Shown: positions 17,030-26,183, counted from the stretch's first letter. The stretch is DNA of 64,000 nt from Candidatus Binatia bacterium (GCA_029243485.1 JAQWRY010000056.1:1-64000), one strand, 5' to 3'. Translations and numbers: made by a program. Notes: a model not told the origin generated them from the sequence alone.

Positions 17030-17628
17030 ACCCGAGCGGGTCACCAAGTCACTGACTGCCTCCCGCGAAAATGAGGCAAAGGCCGACGCCGTCCATAGCC
17101 TCTCGCTCAAGTCGGATGTCCTCTCCCAACTCATGACCCGGCCCCACAGGAAGGCGGGAAGCGCCGTTCGAAAAAAGACGAGTCGTTCTCTCCTCTGGTT
17201 GTAGAGAGTGGCGGTGTCCCGTTCCTGCTGGTGTTCGACCGGCTGGAGCGACTTCAGACGTGGGCGGAGGGCGAGGTGATCGACTACGTTGGACCCGCGC
17301 ACTGCTTCGATCTTCCCTCGACCCGAAGCTCCACATCGTGCTCAACGTCGGAACGTCCCATTCCAAGGAGTTCGTTCCAGACGAATCGGCGTGGTTGCGC
17401 AACTCCCTGGAAGAACTGAAGCCTTCGGTCTTGACCGTTCCGCTAGGAACGAGAGTCTTCGTTGGTCAGTCAGCCAGGGTTTCGGAGGGTCTCGTGGACG
17501 CATTGACTGCCCGCATGCGGCGGAACCCAGAGGTCGGAGCGGCGTATCTTGGGCAAGTCGAATTCGAGCTTCCCGGAGAAGAGCCGCAGCTCTTCCCCGC
17601 TCTGGACCTCGATGACGCTGAGCAGTAG
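17030..17628 (+). pseudogene. Broken SseB-like protein
   Basis: Three frames join: ERVTKSLTASRENEAKADAV, then ESFSPLVVESGGVPFLLVF and DRLERLQTWAEGE, then LDPKLHIVLNVGTSHSKEF and LKPSVLTVPLGTRVFVGQ to the TGA-free end DDAEQ at 17628. The FDxLExLxxW strand, the LNxGTSxxKEF segment and a second domain with P-x-GTRVxxGQ are the order seen in SseB-family proteins. At least two frameshifts (about 17110-17180 and about 17290) separate the parts. The last 120 codons are clean but have no start of their own. Confidence 0.6.
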
Positions 17629-17839
17629 CCCGTGCAGAACATTTGCGGGGGAATCGGAATCGCCACACGTGGACTTCTGGCGGATCACGAATCGCTCACG
17701 ATGCAGGTGAACGATGGAGCCGGGATAAGCTCCGAAGCCGTCGCCGTCGCAACCGCATTTTATACGCGATCGAAATGAAGAGACTCTTCTTCTGTCCGGG
17801 GAACACCAACGTGCGCCATGTCGTGGCTTGCCAAGGGGA

Positions 17840-19468
17840 TCAGCCTGCCAGTCGCTCGAAGGTAAGCTGGGGGAAGCCGTCATTAACGGATTCCCGCAGT
17901 TTGTCGTAGTAGACATTCGCACCGCCGAAGTAGATCAACACTCGGGGGTCGTGGTTCGCGATATTGGCGCCCATCATCCAGGAGTGCACCGTGTCACCCG
18001 CCGCCATCAAGGTCTGTTGGTGAATGTCGGCGACGTGTGCCGACCACTCTTCTTCGGCTTGCTGCTTGGGTTCGAAAACGTCGTAGCCTTCGCTTTCCAT
18101 CTTCTTGATGCAGTCGGCGATCCACATGGCGTTCTGCTCGATCGAGGTTGGCAGATTGGCGAATGGTGCCTGCGGCCCGGTGATTGTAAAGAGGTTCGGG
18201 AAGTCGGCTACGCAGACACCCATGAGGGAATTGGAGGTCTTCTCCCACTTCTCTCGGAGGCTCTGGCCGCTCTTCCCGCGGATGGGGAACGCCTCGAGCG
18301 CGCCCGTGTACGCCCTGAATCCCGTGGCCAGTACGACGATGTCGAACTCGTAGTGGTTCTCCGTCGTGCGCACGCCCGTTTCGGTGACTTCGACCAGGGG
18401 CTCCTGGTCCCGGATGTCGACGAGATGCACGTTGTCGCGGTTGAAGGCTTCCATATAGCCGTGATCCAGCGGGGGACGCTTGGCAAACAGCGGATACTCG
18501 CCGGGGTCCGGTGTCAGTAGATCCGCAATCTCAGGGTCGTCCACCCGTTCCTTCATCTTGTCGATGATGAACTGAGACGCTGCGAGGTTGGCCTCGGGAT
18601 TCGCAAGCAGATCATCGAAGGTTTCGAACACCCAGCGGAAGCTTCCATTCCAGTGCTCCTCGAAGATCCGCTGCACCTCCTCCGGTGGTGTATCCACCAG
18701 GTTGCGATTGACCGGGCTGTCGAAGGCCATGCCGAAGACGTGATTGCGGCACTTGGCAACGATCTCGTCGTAGTGCGCCTTGATGTCCTGTTCCCACTCC
18801 TTGGTCATTGGCCGCTGCATCGCCGGGAGGATGAAGTTCGGGGTGCGCTGGAAGACTGTCACGCTCTCCGCATTTTGCGCCATGACCGGCGTCATCTGCA
18901 CTGTGGTTGCGCCAGCGCCGATGATTCCTACGCGCTTGCCCGCGTACGCGAGATCTTCCGGCCACCGTGATGAATGAAACAGGGGACCCTTGAAGCCATC
19001 CATGCCCTTGATCTTCGGAATGACGGGCTCCGAGATCATACCCATGCTGCTCGCGAAGTACTTGCAGGTATGGGTCTCCCCCGTGCCTGTCGTGACCTTC
19101 CAGTGGCCGCTGGTGGCCTGGTAATCGGCGGCGACGATCTCGGTGTTCAACTGGATGTTAGGCCACATTTCGCACCTGTCGGCGACGAAGTGCATGTAGG
19201 CGAGGGTTTCCTTCCAATCGGGATAGCGCGCGCTCCAGGACCATTCCTGCAGGAGCTCCTTCGAGAAGGTCAGGCAGTAGTAGTAGCTCTCACTGTCCGT
19301 CATTGCGCCTGGGTAGCGGTTCCAGGTCCAGGTTCCGCCGATGTCAGAGGCCCTGTCGAACACGCGGAAGGACAAGCCCGCTTCTTTCAGGTGGTGGCAG
19401 AGTGCAAGCCCTGCGAAGCCGGCGCCAACGGCGATGACGTCGAAATCTGGTTTTTGCTGCGAGCTCAT
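17840..19468 (-). CDS. Baeyer-Villiger-type flavin monooxygenase
   Basis: 542 residues from the second of two adjacent ATGs (19471 and 19468); GGGAG lies seven bases before the second. FAD-binding GAGFAG (16-21), class-B segment DIGGTWTWNRYPGA, BVMO fingerprint FKGPLFHSSRWP (160-171) and NADPH-binding GAGATT (185-190), numbered from the first Met. His-Ser-Ser replaces the more common His-Thr in the fingerprint, which is seen in many cyclohexanone- and phenylacetone-type homologues. Cytoplasmic, NADPH- and O2-dependent; substrate unknown. It converges with the other BVMO region, and no regulator is adjacent. Confidence 0.93.
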   Translation of the reverse strand: MSSQQKPDFDVIAVGAGFAGLALCHHLKEAGLSFRVFDRASDIGGTWTWNRYPGAMTDSESYYYCLTFSKELLQEWSWSARYPDWKETLAYMHFVADRCEMWPNIQLNTEIVAADYQATSGHWKVTTGTGETHTCKYFASSMGMISEPVIPKIKGMDGFKGPLFHSSRWPEDLAYAGKRVGIIGAGATTVQMTPVMAQNAESVTVFQRTPNFILPAMQRPMTKEWEQDIKAHYDEIVAKCRNHVFGMAFDSPVNRNLVDTPPEEVQRIFEEHWNGSFRWVFETFDDLLANPEANLAASQFIIDKMKERVDDPEIADLLTPDPGEYPLFAKRPPLDHGYMEAFNRDNVHLVDIRDQEPLVEVTETGVRTTENHYEFDIVVLATGFRAYTGALEAFPIRGKSGQSLREKWEKTSNSLMGVCVADFPNLFTITGPQAPFANLPTSIEQNAMWIADCIKKMESEGYDVFEPKQQAEEEWSAHVADIHQQTLMAAGDTVHSWMMGANIANHDPRVLIYFGGANVYYDKLRESVNDGFPQLTFERLAG

Positions 19469-19471
19469 CAT

Positions 19472-20109
19472 CGTTCTCCCTGTGGTTCTGCTGGCAAGTC
19501 TGTGAGTCGTTGACGACGTCGGGATCTTTGAGGCCGATTTCTGACTATTGGGAACAACTCAAGAAGAAGACAATAGCCCGTCGTGAGCGGCAGAATCTAC
19601 GCGTCGTGTAGGCGGCAAAGGTGCCGGAAGTGTCTCTTAGCAATCCGACCGGCCCCAAAACCACGCTTGGAAACCCCACGAAATTTGGCGGTCAACATCT
19701 TCCTTCGCCGAAGACGGCTTGCGCCCGCGTGCGTCGATAGAGGGGCGCTCTGTGCAATCCACGTGATTCGGGGACGATCCGGTCATCGCCCCAGGGTTCG
19801 CGCCGATCGAGACCCAGGCCCCCGCCGCTCCTGTGAGGAGAGGAGGTCGAGGAGAAGTAGACGAGCGGAGGAGGGCCTCGATGTCGGATGTGTACACCGT
19901 CACAGACCTCGTCCGAGTCGGCCTTGGAGTCGTCGCAGGTGGATGCCGAGCGACACTCGCTCGTGTCGAAGTCGCATGCCTTCCCGCAACGGAGCCGGCC
20001 GGAGAAGGGCGGCGGAAAGGAGGAGCGTCCTTGGTGAGAGGATCATGACCCTCAGAAGGAAGGCCGCCCACTCCTGCCGGTTCTCCCGCGTATCGGCCAC
20101 GACGCTCGG
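19472..20109. other. Gene-poor spacer with a possible Cys-rich remnant
   Basis: On the minus strand a frame around 19880-20000 reads GKACDFDTSECRSASTCDDS and DEVCDGV, a Cys/Asp-rich pattern like extracellular calcium-binding or Cys-knot repeats, preceded in another frame by a possible signal-like MILSPRTLLLSAALLRPA. Frames do not join into an intact gene. It is best read as a decayed secreted protein; the rest holds nothing recognisable. Confidence 0.3.
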
Positions 20110-20934
20110 CTACGCGGCTTTCTCCGCGCAGCTTTCTCCCTCGCGCTTCTTCAGCTCGTCAGGCCGTCGCTGCCCCATGTCGTCATAGCTCTGCCCAGCG
20201 AGGTCGTTCAGCTCATTTTCGAGCTGGATCCGAAACGCCTCGAGGCCCTCCTGCGTCTGCGCGGTCTCCGGCGCGAAGTACGGCCCGCGCAAGTAATAGC
20301 GAATCCGGTTGAACGGCAGCGGTACGGCCATGCGATCCCACGTAGGGAGCCGCCAACACCGCTTGTACCATGTACGCACGAGCGCGATCGGACGGTCGGA
20401 GTCGCGAGCTACCACGGGCCCGCCCATCTTCATCCGGTACCTCGGCCCCTTGGATCCATCTACGGTGAGCCCCAGAGTCACGGGCTCGTTCGTCTTCATG
20501 TGGCGGATGAGGTCCTCGAGGACGCCCTCGCGGCGCCGGGCTTGGCCCGACGTACTCCCCCCGCGGAAAACGACCGCCTTGCAAAGCTTCAGCATCCGCG
20601 CGATCAGCTCGCCCGAATCGCCAACGCTGGCCAGCGTGTGAATGCGGATGCCGAGGTAGTAGTAGCCGTACGCGACGGTGAAGACCTCCTCATGCCAGAG
20701 GAGACAGATGACACCCTTGTGCTTGACCGCCCACTCGTTCAACTCGACGAATTCTCGGCCTTCGACCCGGCTCGTGAGCCATACGAACCGCATGTAGGCC
20801 ATGTAGATGTAGGGCACGACGATCGCGACGATCTTCGATAGCCCCTGCGAAACGAAGCGCTTCGCTCTATCACCGAGTGGCAGCCGCTCGGGCGGCGTGG
20901 GGGCACAACTCGCCCGGCTTGTCTGCTTGCTCAT
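20110..20934 (-). CDS. DUF374-domain lysophospholipid-acyltransferase-like protein
   Basis: 274 residues from ATG 20934 (GGGGAAG nine bases upstream); the longer frame to 21132 adds only a non-conserved stretch. An N-terminal hydrophobic segment (IVAIVVPYIYMAYMRFVWL) anchors it to the inner membrane. LLWHEE is the likely acyltransferase H-motif; VFRGGSTSGQARRREGV and VDGSKGPRYRMKMGG follow, then WDRMAVPLPFNRIRYYLRGP, all in the order of DUF374 proteins. Predicted to acylate a lipid (lipid A or lysophospholipid type) on the cytoplasmic face. Last gene of a minus-strand group behind the Rieske and coiled-coil genes. Confidence 0.85.
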   Translation of the reverse strand: MSKQTSRASCAPTPPERLPLGDRAKRFVSQGLSKIVAIVVPYIYMAYMRFVWLTSRVEGREFVELNEWAVKHKGVICLLWHEEVFTVAYGYYYLGIRIHTLASVGDSGELIARMLKLCKAVVFRGGSTSGQARRREGVLEDLIRHMKTNEPVTLGLTVDGSKGPRYRMKMGGPVVARDSDRPIALVRTWYKRCWRLPTWDRMAVPLPFNRIRYYLRGPYFAPETAQTQEGLEAFRIQLENELNDLAGQSYDDMGQRRPDELKKREGESCAEKAA

Positions 20935-21050
20935 TGCTTGTTCTTCCCCGCTGAGATGAGCCGCGAACTTTAGCAGGCCGCGCTCGGCTGGGCACCACGA
21001 GACCATGACAGCGCCGGCCGCCGATGCAGTGAGTGTCGTGACGCCCCCGG

Positions 21051-21305
21051 TCAGTCCCTCTTCTTCAGTTGGCTCTCGTTGGCAACGATGAACTCCCTGA
21101 TCTCGTCGGCGTGTTCGAGCAGGGTCTTCCACTGCTCCTGATAGAGCGTGACGGGGAATCTGCCACCCATTCCGTACGCGCTCACCGCGCCCTTCTGGCT
21201 GACCTTCAGGGAGAACTGCCGGGGTTTGGCTTTCGCCTGCGCTTTGAGCGCTGCGTTCTCCTTTCTTAGGCGTTCGAGTTCGGCTTGGACGTCTTGATCG
21301 GGCAT
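21051..21305 (-). CDS. Small coiled-coil protein, 84 aa, conserved hypothetical
   Basis: Start chosen at ATG 21305: AAGAAGG lies eight bases upstream, whereas ATG 21314 has none. Residues 1-28 (MPDQDVQAELERLRKENAAL..) form a heptad-rich coiled coil. The rest, FSLKVSQKGAVSAYGMGGRF and PVTLYQEQWKTLLEHADEI, is a compact domain that I recall from small proteins of delta-type proteobacteria. Function unknown; probably a cytoplasmic oligomer. Its ribosome-binding site overlaps the stop codon of the upstream Rieske gene, so the two are cotranscribed and coupled. Confidence 0.75.
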   Translation of the reverse strand: MPDQDVQAELERLRKENAALKAQAKAKPRQFSLKVSQKGAVSAYGMGGRFPVTLYQEQWKTLLEHADEIREFIVANESQLKKRD

Positions 21306-21310
21306 GAGGT

Positions 21311-22132
21311 TCACCTTCTTGGGTTCGGGTATCGTCGGGTGGCCATTCTGGAGTTCGGTGCGACGTCGGCCATGGAAGGGGCGCTTCCGTCCGTCGCCGT
21401 GCTGCCGATGCCGCGCATGGAGACGACGGGCGACTTATAAAACTGCGAGAACCACTTCCGCTGGATCACAATCGGCCCATCTCCGTCGCAGAGCACCGGC
21501 TTCTCGCGGTAGATCTTGTCCCGCCAGATGGGGATGTCGTCCTTCACCCCTTCCCCGAAGCTGAAGAGCAGCGTCTTGCCCATGTCGTCCTGCTCGAGGC
21601 TCTTCGTGAGCAGGATCGACCAGCGTAGAATCGTTCGGTCTTCGTCGACGTCGTTCTCGGCGATTTCTTGTGCGCAGGTTGGGAGGTCGTGCTCGTAGTA
21701 GTGGACCTCGCCCCATTTATCCTGATCGGTCGCGAGTCCGGCGACGGTCTGCACCTCGAAGTAGGGCAGTCGGCCATCCGAATGATGCCAGGCTAGGACC
21801 ATTCCATTCATTTCCTGCACTGGGAGGGTCTCGGCGACGGCCCGCGCAGGAATTCTCTTGGCGTACGGAATGTCGAGGCAAGTCCCATCGGTTCCCCATT
21901 GCCAATGATGAAAGGGGCACCGAAGCGCTTCACCGACGACGGCACCTTGATGGAGAGGTGCGCCGAGGTGTGGGCAGTAGTTGTCGAGAGCCGCGGCCTT
22001 TCCGGACTCGGTGCGGAACACCACCAGGTCGCGCCCGCAAAAGCGAACTTTCTTCACTTCCGTCGCCTTCAACTCGTGTGAAAAGCAGAGGCCGAACCAG
22101 CCGTGCGGAATCGGAAACGGAAACGTGGCCAT
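21311..22132 (-). CDS. Rieske oxygenase-like protein lacking the mononuclear iron site
   Basis: 273 residues; ATG 22132 with GGAG nine bases upstream. The Rieske [2Fe-2S] ligands are complete: Cys53-Pro-His55 and Cys72-x2-His75. Then EIAEN at 157-161 begins the catalytic domain as in KshA and cholesterol-7-desaturase-type oxygenases, but the expected D-x2-H-x4-H iron ligands and about 80 residues are absent: the frame runs straight from ENDVD to EDRTILRWSILL, the family's later beta-sheet, and on to IYREKPVLCDGDGP and KWFSQFY. An in-frame deletion is the simplest reading. It can probably carry an electron but not oxygenate. The frame is otherwise clean. Confidence 0.8.
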   Translation of the reverse strand: MATFPFPIPHGWFGLCFSHELKATEVKKVRFCGRDLVVFRTESGKAAALDNYCPHLGAPLHQGAVVGEALRCPFHHWQWGTDGTCLDIPYAKRIPARAVAETLPVQEMNGMVLAWHHSDGRLPYFEVQTVAGLATDQDKWGEVHYYEHDLPTCAQEIAENDVDEDRTILRWSILLTKSLEQDDMGKTLLFSFGEGVKDDIPIWRDKIYREKPVLCDGDGPIVIQRKWFSQFYKSPVVSMRGIGSTATDGSAPSMADVAPNSRMATRRYPNPRR

Positions 22133-22436
22133 TACTTTCTACTCCGGGTCTGGGCTCCCCCGTTTCTTATACCGCCCGAGAAAGTACTTTGAGGCGTCTT
22201 CGAATGTCGCGGCACCACAGGGCCGGCGACGCGGTCCTCGGATCTATAGTAGAGCCTCTGCGACGAGTCGAGGCCGCACGCCGACACCCCCATCAAATCC
22301 GACGCCCCGTGATCGGGAGACTGCCGCTCGTTTGCGCTACCAGCGGCTGAACAGGTGACGCGGCCGGCCGGTCCCCACGTGGAGACCGAGAACTTGAAGG
22401 GCGTTTCGCCTTTGTCGTACGCTCTGCCTGTCATGG

Positions 22437-23058
22437 TTGAAGAAGATCGTCGTCGACACGGCAGGAGACTCCGTTTTCGGCGAGTTCGACAGTGTCGTGA
22501 AGGCAATCGAGTGCGCGCGCCTCATCCAGGAAGAGCAGACTGGGCTCAACGCCTCGAAGCTCCGCGATCAGCAGATGGAGATGCGCATCGGCGTTCATCT
22601 CGGTGACGTCATCGTCGAGCACTACCACGTGTACGGAGAGGGAGTGAGTCTCGCAGCCCGGCTCGAGGGACTCGCCGTGCCGGGCGGCATCGCCATCTCC
22701 GAAGCGGTCTATCCGCAAGTGCGTGACGGGCTCGACCTGTCGATCCGTGACCTCGGACTTCAAGAGCTCAAGAACATCCAGCACCCGGTTGAGGTGTACG
22801 AAGTGAATCCCGTCGGCGCGACCGAGCGCGCTCATTCCCGTATCGATCGGTGGCTTCCTGATTCTGAGCCCGCTGTTCCTGTTCCTGAGAACCGGTGTGT
22901 TTCCGACCGCCGGCGCCGTTTTTCTCGCGGTCACCATCGGGCGCCTTTGGGGGACAATCGAGAAGCAACGCGGCGCGATGCAGTACGCGCTGGGCATTGC
23001 CGTCGCCGGAACACAGCGAGACCGGGGGGCCTGGGCTGGGCGGAGACGGCTAGCTTGA
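22437..23058 (+). pseudogene. Truncated class III adenylate/guanylate cyclase fused to a membrane remnant
   Basis: The frame from 22437 reads KKIVVDTAGDSVFGEFDSVV, KAIECARLIQEEQ, MRIGVHLGDVIVEHYHVYGE, GVSLAARLEGLAVPGGIAIS and LGLQELKNIQHPVEVYEVN: the second half of a class III nucleotide-cyclase domain. The first metal-binding Asp segment (normally FTDIVGYT) is missing, and upstream sequence shows no related frame. At about 22820 the frame shifts and continues as LIPVSIGGFLILSPLFLFLR and AGAVFLAVTIGRLWGTIE to a TGA at 23056-23058, a two-helix membrane segment. Truncation plus a frameshift make it inactive. Confidence 0.75.
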
Positions 23059-23081
23059 CCAAGGGTCGTGCGTTCTTCCGG

Positions 23082-23924
23082 TCATTCCCCAGTCGCGAGG
23101 CCCCACTCGATCCCATTGCGGAGCAGGCGCTGAAAGGCGTCGCTCTTCCACGGGCCGCGGAAGTGAAGCGGCGTCGTGCCTTCCGGATCTACCGATGTGT
23201 GTACCCAAGGTTGGATGTTTGTCAGCGGTGTGTGGCAGTGGCCGAGTGCAACGTATGCGACCGCGCCGACGCCGTGGTTGCGAACGTACGCGAGCACGCG
23301 GGTCCGGCCGTCCGGTGCGACCGACGTGTCCTCGTCGTAGGTGAAGCCGAACTCGCGGGGGGCGGGGTCGTCCGCCGGAAGGTCCTCCGTTGATAGCAAG
23401 ATGTGGCTTTCGTCGGGGGCGCGGAGTTCGATCAGGTAGAGCTCGTCCATGACCTCGAACGAGTCCGGCAGTCCCCGCGTCAGCGGATGATCGAGGTCTC
23501 GGACGTCGACGCTGAACTTGCGGATGGGTGGGTGATTCAAGAACGCTGCGCCGAGCACGTCGTGGTGGCGCGACCTCGCCATGATGCGCCCGGGCCGCCC
23601 ATCGGGGAGCGGAACGGCCCTTCCGCCGCTCGTGCCGTGTAACGCGAGCCAACGTCCTCCCTGATCGAGCCAGGACGCAACGCGGCCCGCCTGTTCGTCG
23701 TCGAGATAAGGGCCGGCGACGTAGGTCACGAGCAGGTCACTCCCGGGGAGCCACGTCTCGATGTCTGCGAAGTCGTCCGCGACAGTCACGAGTGCTCGCT
23801 CTTCGGGTCGGAGCAGCTCGAGAATTCGTAGCCGCACGAACTCGATGTCATGACCCGCCGCCGAGCCCGGCGGGAAACCCCCGGTTACGACGTGCGCACG
23901 AGGGAACGGAGAAGAGGTCGCCAT
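23082..23924 (-). CDS. ThuA-domain (trehalose-utilisation-like) protein
   Basis: 280 residues from ATG 23924, just before the domain starts (HVVTGGFPPG, HDIEFVRLRILELL). The glutamine-amidotransferase-like ThuA fold is recognised by LLVTYVAGPYLDDEQAGRVA, GGRWLALHGTSGG, HHDVLGAAFLNHP and, near the end, AYVALGHCHTP. Proteins of this family act in sugar or sugar-acid metabolism in some bacteria, but most have no known reaction. Cytoplasmic; no signal peptide. The start is not decided by a strong ribosome-binding site, and the frame continues to 24047 without further conserved sequence. It is divergent from the aldehyde dehydrogenase gene. Confidence 0.82.
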   Translation of the reverse strand: MATSSPFPRAHVVTGGFPPGSAAGHDIEFVRLRILELLRPEERALVTVADDFADIETWLPGSDLLVTYVAGPYLDDEQAGRVASWLDQGGRWLALHGTSGGRAVPLPDGRPGRIMARSRHHDVLGAAFLNHPPIRKFSVDVRDLDHPLTRGLPDSFEVMDELYLIELRAPDESHILLSTEDLPADDPAPREFGFTYDEDTSVAPDGRTRVLAYVRNHGVGAVAYVALGHCHTPLTNIQPWVHTSVDPEGTTPLHFRGPWKSDAFQRLLRNGIEWGLATGE

Positions 23925-24186
23925 GGGTCCCAAGCTAGAGTGGTGTCCGGCCAAGCTCAACCGGAGATCCGAAGTTGCCTGGTTCGAGGATGCATGAAGC
24001 CGATCCACACGATGGAGCGATAGCCCGAGTCCTCCTACATCGCCCAAGCCCGCGAGCCACTGTTGGTTCCAAACAGCCGCGTGACATGGCGGGCCCCGGT
24101 CTCGCTAACCCGAGGCGGGACATGTACCGACTGACGATCTGGAGCTGCACGCACCACGACCTGACTCGCACGAAAGGATGATCCCA

Positions 24187-25593
24187 ATGCCGAGCTTCGA
24201 ACTGTTGATCAATGGCCGGATGGTGCCGGGAGCCGCCACTCTCGACGTGATCAACCCCGCCACCGAGAACCTCGCTGGGACCTGCTCGCGCGCGTCTGCG
24301 GCGCAGTTGGACGAGGCCGTGGCTGCAGCGCGCGCCGCCTTCCCGCAGTGGGCCGCCACGCCGATCGAACAGCGGCGCGAGGCGCTCGAGAAAGTCGCGG
24401 ATGTCGCCATGGCCAACGCTCAGGAGCTGGGGAAGATCCTGACGAGCGAACAAGGCAAACCGTTGGGCGACGCCGTGAACGAGGCGTTCGGATTCGGCGT
24501 CTTCACGAAGCACTTCGCCGGGATGGAGCTGCCCGTCGAGGTGATCGAGGACAGCGACCGTCGACTGGTGGAGGCGCATCGAACCCCGCTGGGGGTCGTT
24601 GGCGCGATCATCCCCTGGAACTTTCCGCTCGTGCTCCTCGGTTTCAAGCTCGCTCCGGCCCTACTCGCGGGCAATACGCTGGTCGTGAAGCCGGCACCGA
24701 CCACGCCGCTCGCGACGCTCCGGCTCGCCGAGTTGATCAAGGACGTACTCCCCGCGGGCGTGCTCAATGTGGTCGCCGATGCGAACGATCTCGGCTCTCG
24801 CATCTCGGCACATCCGGACATCCGAAAGATCTCCTTCACCGGCAGCACGGCGACCGGTGCGAAGGTGATGGCCGGTGCGGCGTCTACGATCAAGCGCATT
24901 ACGCTTGAGATGGGCGGTAACGACGCGGGTCTTGTCCTCCCCGACGCCGACCCGAAGGAGATCGCTCCGAAGCTCTTCGACGCCGCCTTCGGCAACAACG
25001 GCCAGATCTGCATCGCGCTGAAGCGGCTTTACGTCCACGAGGACATCTACGATTCGCTTTGCACCGAGCTTGCCGAGATCGCGAATTCGAAGAAGGTCGG
25101 CGACGGCTCGCAGGAGGGCACGGAGCTCGGGCCGCTTCAGAACAAGGCGCAATACGAGAAGGTGAAGACGATCCTCGCCGACGCTGCAGAGAAGGGAACG
25201 ATCATCGCGGGCGGCAATGCCAAAGGCGGGCCTGGGTACTTCATCGAGCCGACGATCGTCCGCGACATCGAAGAGGGCGCCCGCCTCGTCGACGAGGAGC
25301 AGTTTGGCCCCGCGCTCCCGGTGATCAAGTATGCGGACCCGGAAGATGCGTTGACGCGAATCAACCGTTGCCCCGAAGGGCTCGGGGGCAGCGTATGGGC
25401 TCGTGACGTCGACGCGGCTCGAGCGCTTGCGGCGCGGATGGAAGCCGGCACCATCTGGGTGAACAAGCACGGGGAACTCGACCCGGGGATCCCCTTCGGC
25501 GGCGCCAAGCAATCGGGCTTTGGTACCGAGCTGGGTCGCGCAGGCTTGGACGAGTTCACGCAGCGAAAGGTGATCAACATCGCCCGCGGGTGA
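24187..25593 (+). CDS. NAD(P)-dependent aldehyde dehydrogenase
   Basis: 468 residues; ATG 24187 fits AAAGGA eight bases upstream better than ATG 24178. Standard ALDH layout: PWNFP (143-147), Lys168 in VVKPAP for coenzyme binding, FTGS (217-220), general base Glu241 in LEMGGND and nucleophile Cys275 in NNGQICIALKR. It oxidises an aldehyde to the acid with NAD(P). The closest type by eye is the succinate-semialdehyde/vanillin-like class of short ALDHs, but the substrate is open. No operon partner; placed among oxygenase and SDR genes it could finish the oxidation of alcohols made by them. Confidence 0.93.
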   Translation: MPSFELLINGRMVPGAATLDVINPATENLAGTCSRASAAQLDEAVAAARAAFPQWAATPIEQRREALEKVADVAMANAQELGKILTSEQGKPLGDAVNEAFGFGVFTKHFAGMELPVEVIEDSDRRLVEAHRTPLGVVGAIIPWNFPLVLLGFKLAPALLAGNTLVVKPAPTTPLATLRLAELIKDVLPAGVLNVVADANDLGSRISAHPDIRKISFTGSTATGAKVMAGAASTIKRITLEMGGNDAGLVLPDADPKEIAPKLFDAAFGNNGQICIALKRLYVHEDIYDSLCTELAEIANSKKVGDGSQEGTELGPLQNKAQYEKVKTILADAAEKGTIIAGGNAKGGPGYFIEPTIVRDIEEGARLVDEEQFGPALPVIKYADPEDALTRINRCPEGLGGSVWARDVDAARALAARMEAGTIWVNKHGELDPGIPFGGAKQSGFGTELGRAGLDEFTQRKVINIARG

Positions 25594-25679
25594 GGTGTCG
25601 CGGCGGTAGTGCCGTCACGGGCGATGTCGGCCTGGCGGCGGGCCGTCTACTTCCCTGATGTGCCATCGGTCCATCGCCG

Positions 25680-26183
25680 ATGGTGCCCGGAGTCTACTCA
25701 CGTTGTCTGCTCGTCGCCGAGGCCAGGTGCGTTCGACACGATTGCGCAGCCGGGCGCGACTTCGGCCGCACAAAATGCAGGCGGAGATTCGATGACGCGT
25801 TCGAGAAGGTGGAGCGCATGGGCTGCGGCTCTTCGCCCTCGGGCGATGCGTTGGCGGTGGCGACGCAGCGAGGGGCAGAACGGCTTCGCGCGATGATTCG
25901 AGAGTCGTTTCCTATCGTCAGCAGCGGCACGTGCGAGGATCAGGGCTTCACGCGCATCCTCGACATCGACGAATGCCGAGACGCCGGCGCGGTGCTGTCC
26001 GATGACTCTGCCCAGGGGTTCCGCTACGACCAGCCGCCGGCCGGGTACACGTCACCGGGAACGGACTGGCCCTCCGGTTGCACGTTTCACAACGCCGATG
26101 TGCGCAATCCCTTGCCGTTCTTCCTCTACGCCCGCGGAGATTGCGGAGCCTACAACTTCCATTGTGTGTGCAGGTCTCGATGA
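25680..26183 (+). CDS. Small Cys-rich protein with a eukaryote-like C-terminal module
   Basis: 167 codons from ATG 25680, no signal peptide and no clear ribosome-binding site, so possibly a 5'-truncated gene. The first half has Cys and Arg in helical spacing (CVRHDCAAGRDFGRTKCRRR). The second half reads SGTCEDQGFTRILDIDECRD, then PSGCTFHNADV, FFLYARGDCG, and ends FHCVCRSR. A GTC...ILD..EC......PxGC......CxCR layout resembles Cys-rich modules I associate with algal and oomycete proteins, also present in some bacteria with large genomes. Probably extracellular with disulfides. Function unknown. Confidence 0.5.
   Translation: MVPGVYSRCLLVAEARCVRHDCAAGRDFGRTKCRRRFDDAFEKVERMGCGSSPSGDALAVATQRGAERLRAMIRESFPIVSSGTCEDQGFTRILDIDECRDAGAVLSDDSAQGFRYDQPPAGYTSPGTDWPSGCTFHNADVRNPLPFFLYARGDCGAYNFHCVCRSR

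Noticed and set aside
17757-17830. A possible fourth copy of the dispersed repeat (AAATGAAGAGACTCTTC...)
   Set aside because: Only short blocks match (ATGAAG-G-CTCTT and a later AACG); the conserved GCATAGACGTGCA and CCTAAT parts are missing, so chance similarity cannot be excluded.
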